Assembly: GCA_902651635.1 (NCBI GenBank)
Contig: CACRSC010000066.1
Location: 71,763-135,762, forward strand
DNA length: 64,000 nucleotides
Direction of reading: 5' to 3'
Source of the DNA: Mastigamoeba balamuthi
Lineage: Eukaryota; Evosea; Mastigamoebida; Mastigamoebidae
Shown here: piece after piece, positions 23,069 to 32,325 of the stretch
Position numbering within the stretch: position 1 is the stretch's first letter
Layout: the number at the start of each line of letters is the position of its first letter
Notes under the pieces: generated by a model
Databases searched by the model: none
What the model saw: only the letters and a program-made list of their open reading frames with translations
Told to the model about the DNA's origin: nothing
Program-made: the position numbers and the translations under genes

Positions 23069-23951
23069 TGTGTGTTCTGGCTCTGTGCTGTGTGTTGTGT
23101 GGGCTGCGTGGGCTGCTGTGCCGGTGGTGCGTGGATGGATGGGGGATGTGGTGGCCTTGTGTGCCGTGGTGATCGCCAGTGAGTCCCGTGGCAGGCGCTG
23201 GTGACGTCCGGCCTCGTGATGTCAGGAATTGCACGGCATCCGAGAGATTGCGTCTCACGGTTCCTTGGTTTTCCTGTTGCTCCGCTGGCCTCCCCGGGGA
23301 GTTGTAGCCGCCCTCGTGGGTCGTGGAGGATCGCCAGTGAGTCCCGTGGCAGGCGCTGGCGACGTGCGGCCACGGCCACCGGGGTTTTTACTTCTCATGG
23401 TTCAGCAGTGCTGTTGGCCTGCTGCTCCACTGGCCTCCCTGGAGGAGTTGCGGCCGCCCTCGTAGGCCGTGGGGATCGCCACTGAGACCCGTGGCGGGTG
23501 CTGGTGAAGTGGGCCCCTGATGTCGGGAATTGCACAGTTGGCCTCCTGCTGCGCTACCCCCCCCTCCCCCTCAGGCCACTCTCCCTCCGAGGTTGACCGC
23601 ACGGCTCTATCTCCCCCTCTCGGGTGGTTAGCGATCTTTACGCCTCTATCGTGGCTGGCACCCACGACATCTGTGCCACAGCCCTCTTGAGAGGCGGGCA
23701 TCAGCGGGTGGGTGCACAGGCGCGTGAGCACCGCCCAGACGTCTCTGGTCACACTCAGGACCGCTTCAGTTCGCACGCCCTGAGCACGCTTGCCTGCTGC
23801 CTGGCAGGTGGAAATCGCGCCATAAACGAAATCGGGCGTCATCGGCTGTGTGCACATTACGTGCAGCGCCCAACGCCCCAGCTGGAAAAAATCCTTGGAG
23901 AAAGTATGCAGCATGACGCATTGCATGCGCTGCACCGCTGGCCACGTGTTG
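23069..23951. other. Divergent intergenic region between giant receptor and family copy 3
   Basis: Upstream region for both the minus-strand receptor (ATG at 23068) and the plus-strand gene at 24065. It holds the repeats at 23171-23560. No gene is supported. Confidence 0.6.
23171..23560. repeat. Three imperfect tandem repeats of about 150 bp
   Basis: The word GATCGCCASTGAGWCCCGTGG begins copies at 23171, 23329 and 23474 (spacing 158 and 145 bp). Each is followed by GC(A/G)GG(C/T)GCTGGYGAMGT, and a GCTCCRCTGGCCTCCC block precedes the second and third copies. Copies are diverged by substitutions and small indels. Confidence 0.75.
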
Positions 23952-23966
23952 TGCCACTTAGTTACA
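23952..23966 (+). promoter_or_regulatory. Palindromic promoter element of cysteine-rich gene 3
   Basis: TGCCACTTAGTTACA, 113 bp before the ATG, with TTATAAG at 23983 acting as a likely TATA box. Confidence 0.6.
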
Positions 23967-24064
23967 GTGCTCGCCGCTCCCGTTATAAGCGCCGCTGCCT
24001 GCGCTTCCGATCTCCGTCAGAAACGCAAACCCCGACCGTCGGTACACAGCAACCCCCCAGCAAG

Positions 24065-24549
24065 ATGAACGCCAAGATCGTCGCAGTGCTCGCCCTCGTG
24101 GCCGCCGTCGCCCTCGCCAACTGCAACAACGACGCCGACAAGAACGTCTTCGCGGCCAAGTCGACGACGTTCCACGCGACGCTGCAGCAGTGCTCGGTGA
24201 CCTGCTGGGGCGCCAAGGACTGCGTCTCCAACTGCGTCATCCGCACCACGGGCCTCACTCCCTGTGCGCCCCTCTTCCCACGCCGCTGCTCCCGCCCTCT
24301 GCTGCGCCGCATTTCGATCCGCGTCTCTGTGCCTTAGTATTCCGTGAAATGTATGGCTGACGTATTTGTTCTCGTGCGACAGCGTGCGCCGACTGCTTCG
24401 GTGATGACGCGCAGTGCATGGCGAGGTACTGCATCACCCAGTGCGCGTTTGCGCCCAGCAGCCAGAAGTGCCTCGACTGCCACGCGAAGAAGTGCCAGGC
24501 GGCCATGATCACCTGCACCGGCGTCGCCGCCGACATCCTCCCCCAGTGA
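24065..24549 (+). CDS. Secreted 14-cysteine protein, family copy 3
   Basis: Exons 24065-24263 and 24383-24549, 121 residues. The 119-nt intron is the longest among the family members whose intron is complete; it starts GTGCGC and ends GACAG, and the split codon is TCG rather than AGC, still Ser. It has the signal peptide and all 14 Cys. The mature N-terminus is more lysine-rich (DKNVFAAKS) and exon 2 has FAPSSQKC, with a PQ end. Function is unknown, as for the family. Confidence 0.85.
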
Positions 24550-25252
24550 GACGGGGACCGGCCCAGCATATCGGGTGAGTAGCCAAGCCCTACGCGACCG
24601 CCGCGTGTCTCAGAGCCTCGTTGAGACACTCGAGCCCCCCCCCGGGTGCTCAATCCACACAGCAAAGAGAGAACAAACTGAGATGTCTTTGAAGTACAAA
24701 CTGGTCTCATTCTTCTCGGTGTTCGGTGGTACGACACAGAGGCGACGCGGGAACAAAGGCGGCACCCACTTTTGCGCACAATACAGCGCACGGCGTTGAC
24801 AGAGCATCCCTCGAGTGTCGCTGAAAGCGGTTGACGCGTGTTCCTCAGGCTGATGTTAACCACAGAGGTGTCCGTTGGATCATTTACAGAGGCACGCAGA
24901 CGAAATGCACGACCTGATCCACGGGGGACTGTCAACGCGAGCATTGTTTGGCTTCATCCTGTGCTTGCGGGTGCCGAATTGCGTCTCGTGACTTTTCTTT
25001 CTCTGAAAACAAGTGTGTTGCGGCTTTTTTCGGTTATGAGGACCATACGGCCGAATTTATGTAATCTCCGGCGACCAGGTGCGGTCCTGCCTCCTCTTGT
25101 ACCACTGCCGTGCCTGAGTGTAGCCCTGCCGAGAGTGAAATCGAGAATGGTTTCAACGCACGACGGATTGGGGCCGAATCGGCAATGTAGGAAAGCTGCA
25201 CAATACAATAGAAAAGTAGGCAGTGAGACTGTGCCTGCTGCCGCCACGTGTG
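24550..25252. other. Intergenic spacer between family copies 3 and 4
   Basis: No gene supported. Short open frames here lack domains and codon bias. Confidence 0.55.
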
Positions 25253-25267
25253 TGCCACTTAGTTACA
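25253..25267 (+). promoter_or_regulatory. Palindromic promoter element of cysteine-rich gene 4
   Basis: TGCCACTTAGTTACA, identical to the copy-3 element, 142 bp before the ATG. TATTAAAGG at 25278-25286 is the likely TATA box. Confidence 0.6.
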
Positions 25268-25394
25268 TTGTCAGTACTATTAAAGGATCGACCTGTGCCT
25301 ACTGTATCCGACCAGCTCAGAAAGCAACCCCTTACTGAAACAACAAACCCTCCTGAATAGTCTTCACAAACAAACCACAACAGCACAACCAAGA

Positions 25395-25841
25395 ATGAAC
25401 GCCAAGATCGTCGCCGTCCTCGCCCTCGTGGCCGCCGTCGCCCTCGCCGACTGCAACAACGCCGCTGACAAGGCCATCTTCGCCGCCCAGTACAACACGT
25501 TCCACGCCACTCTGCAGCAGTGCTCGGTCAGCTGCTGGGGCGCCAAGGACTGCGTCACCAACTGCGTCGTCCGCACCACGGGCCTCTCTGCCAGTGCGTT
25601 GTTCTCCTCAGCCCCATTCACCCCCTGCCTCGCTCGCCTCCATCCGGTGGCTGACTTGTTCTCTGCACTTGCAGGCTGCGCTCTGTGCTTCGGGACCGAC
25701 GCGCAGTGCATGGCGAGGTACTGCATCACCAAGTGCGCGACGTCGCCGAGCAGCCAGGCGTGCCTCGACTGCCACACGGCCAAGTGCTACCCGGCCATGC
25801 TGACCTGCACCAACGTCGACGCGTCTCTCCTCCCCAAGTAA
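25395..25841 (+). CDS. Secreted 14-cysteine protein, family copy 4
   Basis: Exons 25395-25593 and 25675-25841 with an 81-nt GTGCGT...TGCAG intron, 121 residues. The signal peptide is followed by DCNNAADKAIFAAQYN, all 14 Cys and a PK end. The leader from 25335 is rich in CAA/CCA. AATAAA follows at 25921. This copy and its 3' flank are the left half of a local duplication with copy 5. Confidence 0.87.
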   Translation: MNAKIVAVLALVAAVALADCNNAADKAIFAAQYNTFHATLQQCSVSCWGAKDCVTNCVVRTTGLSASALFSSAPFTPCLARLHPVADLFSALAGCALCFGTDAQCMARYCITKCATSPSSQACLDCHTAKCYPAMLTCTNVDASLLPK

Positions 25842-26415
25842 AGACAGGAGTCGCAGTCGTCCGCTCTGCCCCACCAGCCCCTCTGCTGCGGGCAGAGCGC
25901 ACCGAGCCCCAATTGAACACAATAAAACCCTCGTTGTTGACAAATGTGGGTGGCCTCCTGTCGCCCTGCTGCTTGCTGTCTCCGCCCAGTGAGTCTGAAC
26001 ATGAATTACAAACCACGCGTTGGTTGGGCTTGCGGGACGAAAACAGGTCCTCTTTCGGGACGACCAAAGTTCGACGCTGCGATCGCGGCGACCCCCTGAA
26101 CGAGGGCATGCAAGGAGGCCACGGGCCCGAGATGGCCATCACGCGATTGCTTGGCCAAGCAGCACCCCCAGATTGGGCCGCCGCGTGGGGCCTGTGAACA
26201 TAACATGCACTCCTCCGGAGGCGATTTCCGGCATGACGTGGCCGAAAATGGCTGCTGCCTACGCCCTGGTGCTGCCTCGATCCCCCGAATCGCAGTGCAC
26301 CGCACCGGGCGCGGCGGGGCTGAGCCGTCCAGTTGTCAAAAACAACCAAAGCCAACAAACAGACCGTACAACAAACACAACAAAAACCTCCCAACACAAC
26401 AAAACAAGCAGGCCG
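25842..26415 (+). repeat. Duplicated spacer, copy A
   Basis: Matches 27186-27757 almost base for base (offset about 1,344 bp, with a small indel near 26180). Includes the polyadenylation signal, a conserved GC-rich block and a CAA-rich leader ending at the N gap. The duplicated unit also includes exon 2 of the preceding cysteine-rich gene. Confidence 0.9.
25921..25926 (+). terminator. Polyadenylation signal of cysteine-rich gene 4
   Basis: AATAAA 80 bp after the stop codon, preceded by CCCCAATTGAACAC. The duplicated counterpart is at 27265-27270. Confidence 0.6.
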
Positions 26416-26988
26416 NNNNNNNNNNNNNNNNNNNNNNNNNNNNNNNNNNNNNNNNNNNNNNNNNNNNNNNNNNNNNNNNNNNNNNNNNNNNNNNNNNNNN
26501 NNNNNNNNNNNNNNNNNNNNNNNNNNNNNNNNNNNNNNNNNNNNNNNNNNNNNNNNNNNNNNNNNNNNNNNNNNNNNNNNNNNNNNNNNNNNNNNNNNNN
26601 NNNNNNNNNNNNNNNNNNNNNNNNNNNNNNNNNNNNNNNNNNNNNNNNNNNNNNNNNNNNNNNNNNNNNNNNNNNNNNNNNNNNNNNNNNNNNNNNNNNN
26701 NNNNNNNNNNNNNNNNNNNNNNNNNNNNNNNNNNNNNNNNNNNNNNNNNNNNNNNNNNNNNNNNNNNNNNNNNNNNNNNNNNNNNNNNNNNNNNNNNNNN
26801 NNNNNNNNNNNNNNNNNNNNNNNNNNNNNNNNNNNNNNNNNNNNNNNNNNNNNNNNNNNNNNNNNNNNNNNNNNNNNNNNNNNNNNNNNNNNNNNNNNNN
26901 NNNNNNNNNNNNNNNNNNNNNNNNNNNNNNNNNNNNNNNNNNNNNNNNNNNNNNNNNNNNNNNNNNNNNNNNNNNNNNNNNNNNNNNN
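26416..26988. other. Assembly gap (573 N)
   Basis: Undetermined bases beginning directly after the CAA-rich leader and ending in the intron of family copy 5. By comparison with copy 6 the gap should contain the ATG, the 199-nt exon 1 and the start of the intron. Confidence 0.99.
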
Positions 26989-27018
26989 CGGTGGCTGACT
27001 TGTGCTCTGCGCTTGCAG

Positions 27019-27185
27019 GCTGCGCTCTGTGCTTCGGGACCGACGCGCAGTGCATGGCGAGGTACTGCATCACCAAGTGCGCGACGTCGCCGAGCAGCCA
27101 GGCGTGCCTCGACTGCCACACGGCCAAGTGCTACCCGGCCATGCTGACCTGCACCAACGTCGACGCATCTCTCCTCCCTAAGTAA
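27019..27185 (+). CDS. Secreted 14-cysteine protein, family copy 5 (exon 2 only)
   Basis: Only exon 2 is visible. It begins after TTGCAG at 27018 and encodes the same 55-residue C-terminal half as copy 4, with silent differences only (for example GCA for GCG near the end). Exon 1, with the signal peptide, falls in the N gap. The following AATAAA is at 27265. It is likely an intact gene interrupted only by missing sequence. Confidence 0.75.
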
Positions 27186-27757
27186 AGACAGGAGTCGCAG
27201 TCGTCCGCTCTGCCCCACCAGCCCCTCTGCTGCGGGCAGAGCGCACCGAGCCCCAATTGAACACAATAAACCCCTCGTTGTTGACAAATGTGGGTGGCCT
27301 CCTGTCGCCCTGCTGCTTGCTGTCTCCGCCCAGTGAATCTGAACATGAATTACAAACCACGCGTTGGTTGGGCTTGCGGGACGAAAACAGGTCCTCTTTC
27401 GGGACGACCAAAGTTCGACGCTGCGATCGCGGCGACCCCCTGAACGAGGGCATGCAAGGAGGCCACGGGCCCGAGATGGCCATCACGCGATTGCTTGGCC
27501 AAGCAGCACCCCCGGATTGGGCCGCGCATGGGGCCTGTGAACATAACATGCACTCCTCCGGAGGCGATTTCCGGCATGACGTGGCCGAAAATGGCTGCTG
27601 CCTACGCCCTGGTGCTGCCTCGATCGCCCGAATCGCAGTGCACCGCACCGGGCGCGGCGGGGCTGAGCCGTCCAGTTGTCAAAAACAACCAAAGCCAACA
27701 AACAGACCGTACAACAAACACAACAAAAACCTCCCAACACAACAAAACAAGCAGGCC
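27186..27757 (+). repeat. Duplicated spacer, copy B
   Basis: Second copy of 25842-26415, now leading into family copy 6. It holds the 3' flank of copy 5 and the upstream region and CAA-rich leader of copy 6. It contains GTTGTCAAAAACAAC (27675-27689), a small inverted repeat, in place of the TGYMACTWAGTTRCA element of the other copies. Confidence 0.9.
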
Positions 27758-27777
27758 GACCCCTTACAGCAGGACAG

Positions 27778-28231
27778 ATGAACGCCAGGATCGTCGCCGT
27801 GCTCGCCCTCGTGGCCGCCGTCGCCCTCGCCGACTGCAACAACGCCGCCGACAAGGCCATCTTCGCCGCCCAGTACAACACGTTCCACGCCACGCTGCAG
27901 CAGTGCTCGGTCAGCTGCTGGGGCGCCAAGGACTGCGTCACCAACTGCATCACCCGCTCCACGGGCCTCTCTGCCAGTGCCGCCTCCTCTCCCTCTCTCC
28001 TCGCCCCACGTCGCCAGCTTCTCCGTGCGGCTCTGCTCACGGGCGAGGGGGCGGGTGGTCGCAGGCTGCTCGCAGTGCTTCGGGACCGACGCTGCGTGCA
28101 TGGCGAGGTACTGCATCAGGGAGTGCGGGACGGCGCCCAGCAGCCAGGCGTGCCTCGACTGCCACACGAGGCGCTGCTACGCCGCCATGCTGGCCTGCAC
28201 CAACGTCCCCGCCGAGCTGCTCCCCAAGTAG
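27778..28231 (+). CDS. Secreted 14-cysteine protein, family copy 6
   Basis: Exons 27778-27976 and 28065-28231, 88-nt GTGCCG...TCGCAG intron, 121 residues. Signal peptide and first half match copy 4 apart from a few replacements (MNAR, TNCITRS). Exon 2 has the RRCYAAM segment and a PK end. The leader is a CAA/ACA-rich run from 27680. It lacks the palindromic promoter element seen in five other copies, so it may be expressed differently. Confidence 0.86.
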
Positions 28232-29023
28232 TCCCCCGCGGGTGCCCACGACCGATGAGAGGGACGGGCTTGGCACAGCTCCTCCGCTCCTCCCCCCCAA
28301 GGGAAGCAGACAAACAACGCTTGGGGCACTGCTTTCTTCCCCCTCCTCCTCTGGCCCCACCCGGCACAAGCCCGCAAACAGAAAGAACGCTATGAGGACC
28401 GCATCCCATTCCATACCCGTGTCCCCCGCTGCTCGTGTCGAACCCCTCCCCAGCTGTTCCGCGCCAGGATTGGGGCCCCCGAACAACGGTCAGCCGCGAT
28501 GACTAAGCAAACGGCTATTTCGCTTCTGCGGTCGCTTTTCGAGTCGAATTCTCTGAGGGAAAAACTAAACCCCGAGAGAAGCCCGGGCAGGGAAGAACGA
28601 GCGTCACCGGTTCGGCGAGCTGCGACAACCGTTGGCGGACACACCAAGCGGCGGGCAGCTCGGCGAAGCAGCGGTCGGGCGAGAGAGCTGGAAGCAGAGC
28701 AGAGAGAGCAGTGCGTGTGGGTTAGGGTGTGGGTATGCGTGGTGGCCTACCGTGCCCCCCCAGTCTGGCCGAGCAATCCCCCCAAGAGGATACGGAGCAC
28801 ACGCACACCGATGCATACGCCCCCGCCCCTGCGTACAAGACCGTGCAACGGAGAGAGGATAGAAAGCAGAGACAGCGCGGCAGCCCCCACACATGGCAAA
28901 GCAACACGACGAGGGGTTCAGGGGGTGCGGGGGGTGTGGACAACCCAATCAGAAATAATGTGCGGACCAGAAAAACGAAAAACGGCGGATGACGCAAGCA
29001 CGGGCGTGCCTGGTGACGACCAC
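28232..29023. other. Intergenic spacer between family copies 6 and 7
   Basis: No gene supported. Purine-rich on the plus strand, with no recognisable domain in any frame. Confidence 0.55.
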
Positions 29024-29038
29024 TGTCACTAAGTTGCA
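29024..29038 (+). promoter_or_regulatory. Palindromic promoter element of cysteine-rich gene 7
   Basis: TGTCACTAAGTTGCA, identical to the copy-1 element, 127 bp before the ATG. Confidence 0.6.
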
Positions 29039-29048
29039 GAGGGCTGGC

Positions 29049-29057
29049 TATAAAAGG
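29049..29057 (+). promoter_or_regulatory. TATA box of cysteine-rich gene 7
   Basis: TATAAAAGG, the best TATA box in the window, 10 bp downstream of the palindromic element and 102 bp before the ATG, followed by a CAA-rich leader. Confidence 0.7.
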
Positions 29058-29150
29058 GGCCACGCCGCGAGCCGGTTGTCGTCCAGTTGCCAACAGAGAC
29101 AACAAGCACAACAAACACCAGCGCAAAACAGCAAAACCCACCCCGCCAAG

Positions 29151-29577
29151 ATGAACGCCAGGATCGTCGTCGCCCTCGCCCTCGTGGCCGCCGTGGCCCT
29201 CGCCGACTGCAACAACGCCGCAGACCGCGCCATCTTCGCCTCGACGCGCACGACGTTCCACGCGACGCTGCAGCAGTGCTCGGTGACCTGTTGGGGCGGC
29301 AGGGAGTGCGTTACCAACTGCCTCTCCCGCGCCACCGGCCTCTCCGCCAGTACGCCCTCTGCTCCCCCTCCCCATGCTGCCCCTCGAGCGCTGACAGAGG
29401 CACCGCCAAGGCTGCTCCGACTGCTTCGGCCAGGACGCTGCGTGCATGGCGAGGTACTGCATCAGGGACTGCGCGACGGCGCCCAGCAGCCAGGCGTGCC
29501 TCGACTGCCACACGAGGCGCTGCTACGCCGCCATGCTGACCTGCACCAACGTCCCCGCCGACATCCTCCCCCAGTGA
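29151..29577 (+). CDS. Secreted 14-cysteine protein, family copy 7
   Basis: Exons 29151-29349 and 29411-29577 with a 61-nt GTACGC...CCAAG intron, 121 residues. Same signal peptide; WGGRECVTNCLS replaces WGAKDCVTNC. Exon 2 starts C-SDC-F and ends PQ. It has the clearest promoter of the family (palindrome, TATA box and CAA-rich leader at 29085-29150). Confidence 0.86.
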
Positions 29578-30164
29578 GGCCCCTGCCAAGAGCGCCGCCT
29601 CCCCCTCCGTGGCTCTCCCCCAGCTGGGCAGCACCGCCCAGAATCATGCTGAACAGAGTTCGATGCTGTGCCCCTCCCATCGCCAGCCCCCGGCACGCAC
29701 TGGGGGAGCACACCAGGCCTCATCGGGGGGTTGCTGGTAGACTCGCTACTGTCCGAACATGGGCAGGAAGCAGCGGCGGGCGTGCGTGGGTACAAGCTGG
29801 TGCTGCTGCGCTGCGGTTCCTGAGCGACTGTTGGCGACGTTTGGGGTAGGTAACCCTATGCACGCAGCTGAGAGCAGAGCACACGACAATGGGGACGGAC
29901 GGAAGCCACAACCGCTACCAGGCAGGGGCTCAGGGGGGGCAGCGGGCATGTTTGGGAACGAACTGCAGTGCCTGAGCGACTGTTGGCGACACTGGGGGCA
30001 GAGGCCCCTCTGCACGCGGTTGGGAGAAAGCACACGGCAATGGGGGATGGACGGAAGCCACAACCGCTGTTTGGCAGGGCTCAGGGGGGCAGCGGGCACA
30101 GCGGGCACAGCGGGGCAGCGAGGCCACTGCCCTCCCCGCGGCCAGAGGGCGGGCACAGCGCCCC
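29578..30164. other. Intergenic region with tandem repeat
   Basis: No gene supported. Contains the 152-bp repeat pair at 29819-30110. Confidence 0.55.
29819..30110. repeat. Two imperfect tandem repeats, period 152 bp
   Basis: CCTGAGCGACTGTTGGCGAC starts copies at 29819 and 29971. Both continue through GGACGGAAGCCACAACCGCT and a GGCAGGG-CTCAGGGGGG block, with scattered differences. Confidence 0.75.
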
Positions 30165-31096
30165 TCACTGCCTGAAGAAGAGCAGCAGCGAGTCCTTGGA
30201 CTGCGCCGCGTTGATGAACGTGAAGCCCTGCGTCTCCTTGTCGCAGATGAGCGCCTGGACGGCCTCGGCCTTGGAGCCCGCGGGCAGCGCTGCGACCTCT
30301 GTGCGGTACTCGTTCTCCTTCTCGAAGATCTTGCTCGTCGGCAGCTCGATCCCGTAGAACACGGCCTCGCGGTACACCGCGTCCAGCAGCGACTGCGGCG
30401 CGTGGTACTTGCCCGTCCGCAGGAACTCGAGCAGCGGAGCGAACCTGCCGATTGATGGGTGATATTTTCCGACAAATATCAGGAATCTGGAATCTGGATT
30501 CGGAAGATAGACGAATCGGACAGGTTGGGGTCGCGGTCGATGAAGAATGCGCCCTCGTCGTCGCGGGGCACCGCCACGGCCCCGGTGAGGATGCGAGCAA
30601 AGAAGGACTCCTTCTTCTCGGCGCTGCCCGAGCTGGCCGCAGCGGCTGCGTTGTCGCGCACACGCAGGTCTGTGTCAGGATACTATTCGGATTCGCCGAT
30701 CTGGAATGATCCGTGACGTCAAAAGAGAATCTTGGGAAATGGCAATCCGGATCGCAACCGTCGTTGGCCGAGGCCTTCCTCAGCGTGGGGAACGTGGTCT
30801 GGAACTTGACGCCGCCCACGTTGAACTTCAGCACCAGCTGCGGGGCGTGGCCGCCGGCGGGGGTGGCGAGTGCGAGCGAGGGTGGCGTGGCATTTTAGTT
30901 ATTTGTGGTTTCCGGGCAATTCAATCTGGCCAATTCAATCTCAGATACAGAAGAAAATCCGAACCATCGGGTCGATCGAGTCGATGTCGGGAAACGTCTC
31001 CATGCGGCGCGGCGGGCACGTGGCGGCATCGGACTTGTGGTGCCTGCCCTTCTTCTTGCCCTCGTCCTCGACTGGTGTCCCCGGCGCCGCGCTCAT
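30165..31096 (-). CDS. KCTD/BTB (potassium-channel tetramerisation-type) domain protein
   Basis: Four exons on the minus strand: 30965-31096, 30759-30840, 30522-30669, 30165-30444; 213 residues, all phases consistent. A charged N-terminus of about 44 residues is followed by the BTB_2/T1 fold: VLKFNVGGVKFQTTFPTLRK (first strand and helix), then AFFIDRDPNLF and LEFLRTGKYHAP, hallmarks of KCTD proteins and Kv T1 domains. There are no channel helices, so it is a cytosolic KCTD-like protein; in animals such proteins pair with cullin-3 or G-protein subunits, here unproven. Introns are 124, 89 and 77 nt with donors GTTCGG, GTTGCG and GTCCGA. Divergent from the gene at 31500. Confidence 0.85.
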
Positions 31097-31499
31097 TCCG
31101 TGCCTTGGGGCCTAGATTGCGTTGAGCGGGGGATATTGTCTGATTCTCCTGTCTCGCTGGTATCCGACTTTGTGAATTTCCCGGAAACGGAAACTTGTCG
31201 CAACGCCCGCAAAATCGGATTTCCTTCTATATCTACCGATATCACTTGAGTTGTTGATCGAATCGCCTCTGTTCTTCATTTTCTCTTCAATAGGGGAGAC
31301 GAAGAGGTGGGATGATGTAAGGGATCCCTTGCAAGATGAGAACAACGCGCCGTGTGGACACCGGTGGGGACTTGGAGACATGACCGAGACGAAAGATATG
31401 TTCGGGTGGATGAGATCAGGCCGGAGAAATCTTCTCGCACAAATCTCGAGGACCAAAAAAGCCGTCAGCGCGATCTCTCCCAAGGGTCGCACCCCCACG
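31097..31499. other. Divergent intergenic region
   Basis: A 403-bp region between the KCTD-like gene (minus) and the basic/acidic protein gene (plus), less GC-rich than the exons around it. Presumably holds both promoters; no clear TATA box seen. Confidence 0.5.
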
Positions 31500-32042
31500 A
31501 TGAGCAGCAAGCGGAGGGCCAAGAAGGACGCTGCCGGCGACGGCGACGACGAGGAGTACGCCCCGGCCAAGCCCGCCGCGCCGTCCTCGGCCAAGAAGCA
31601 GAAGCAGCCGTCCAAGAAGCGCGCGGCTGCTGCCCCGGCCGCCGCCGACGACGAGGGCGCTGCCAAGAAGAAGGCCCGCAAGTCCGCCGACGGGGAGGAC
31701 CGCTCCGCCGAGATGCTGTACTACAACATCGGTGCAGATTCTTCCCCGGGGTGGCGCAAATCTCGATCGATCGCGCGACGAAGAATCGGGAATTCTCCCA
31801 CACCCAGTGACGCGATTTGAATATTCGAATTCTCCGCTGATATGGTCCCCGTGCGGTATCGGCCGAAAGTGACTGCGCCGAGGGCGGCGGGGAAGCGGCA
31901 GATCAAGCCGAGGGACTTTGTGGCCGCGGACAGCAGCAGCGAGGACGACGAGGAGCACGACGAGAGCGACGAGGAGTTCAAGGCGCCGGAGTCGGATGCG
32001 GACGACAGCGACAGCGCGTACTCGAGCGGGGATTCCAAGTAG
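31500..32042 (+). CDS. Small Lys/Ala-rich, acidic-tailed protein, probably nuclear
   Basis: Exons 31500-31731 and 31870-32042 with a 138-nt GTGCAG...CGAAAG intron give 134 residues. The first half is rich in Lys and Ala, with KKQKQPSKKR and KKKARK clusters that would serve as nuclear localisation signals. A short conserved-looking core (SAEMLYYNI, then KRQIKPRDFV) precedes a Ser/Asp/Glu-rich tail ending in SGDSK. No named domain is recognised; low complexity dominates. A chromatin or RNA-associated protein is possible. The downstream ATG at 31842 lies inside the intron and is not the start. Confidence 0.6.
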
Positions 32043-32325
32043 GGCCAGATTCTTGCTTGCAGAAGAAAGCGGAATCTGCAGATCCGCGTATCTGCGGCAT
32101 CAGCTGATATTCCCGATTCGCCCCCCTCCCTCTGCCTGTTACTTGCTCAAAACAACCCGCATCATGTGTTGTCTTCAGTTTTGGCATTCACGAGATCTCT
32201 CAGGGTCACTCAGTGCACCTGCGTGGTCTTCCGATATTGTGTCTGAATCAGAAGAAGATACTACTGCGGAAATCCGGGCTGAGAGAAAACTGAAGTCACA
32301 CCGCGCCTGTACAACCGCCCCTCCA

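Noticed and set aside
28715-28730. Telomere-like GGTTAGGGTG
   Set aside because: Single occurrence in a purine-rich spacer; no tandem array.
31842-32042. Separate short gene starting at ATG 31842
   Set aside because: The frame joins in phase to exon 31500-31731 through an acceptor at 31869; the ATG lies in the intron.
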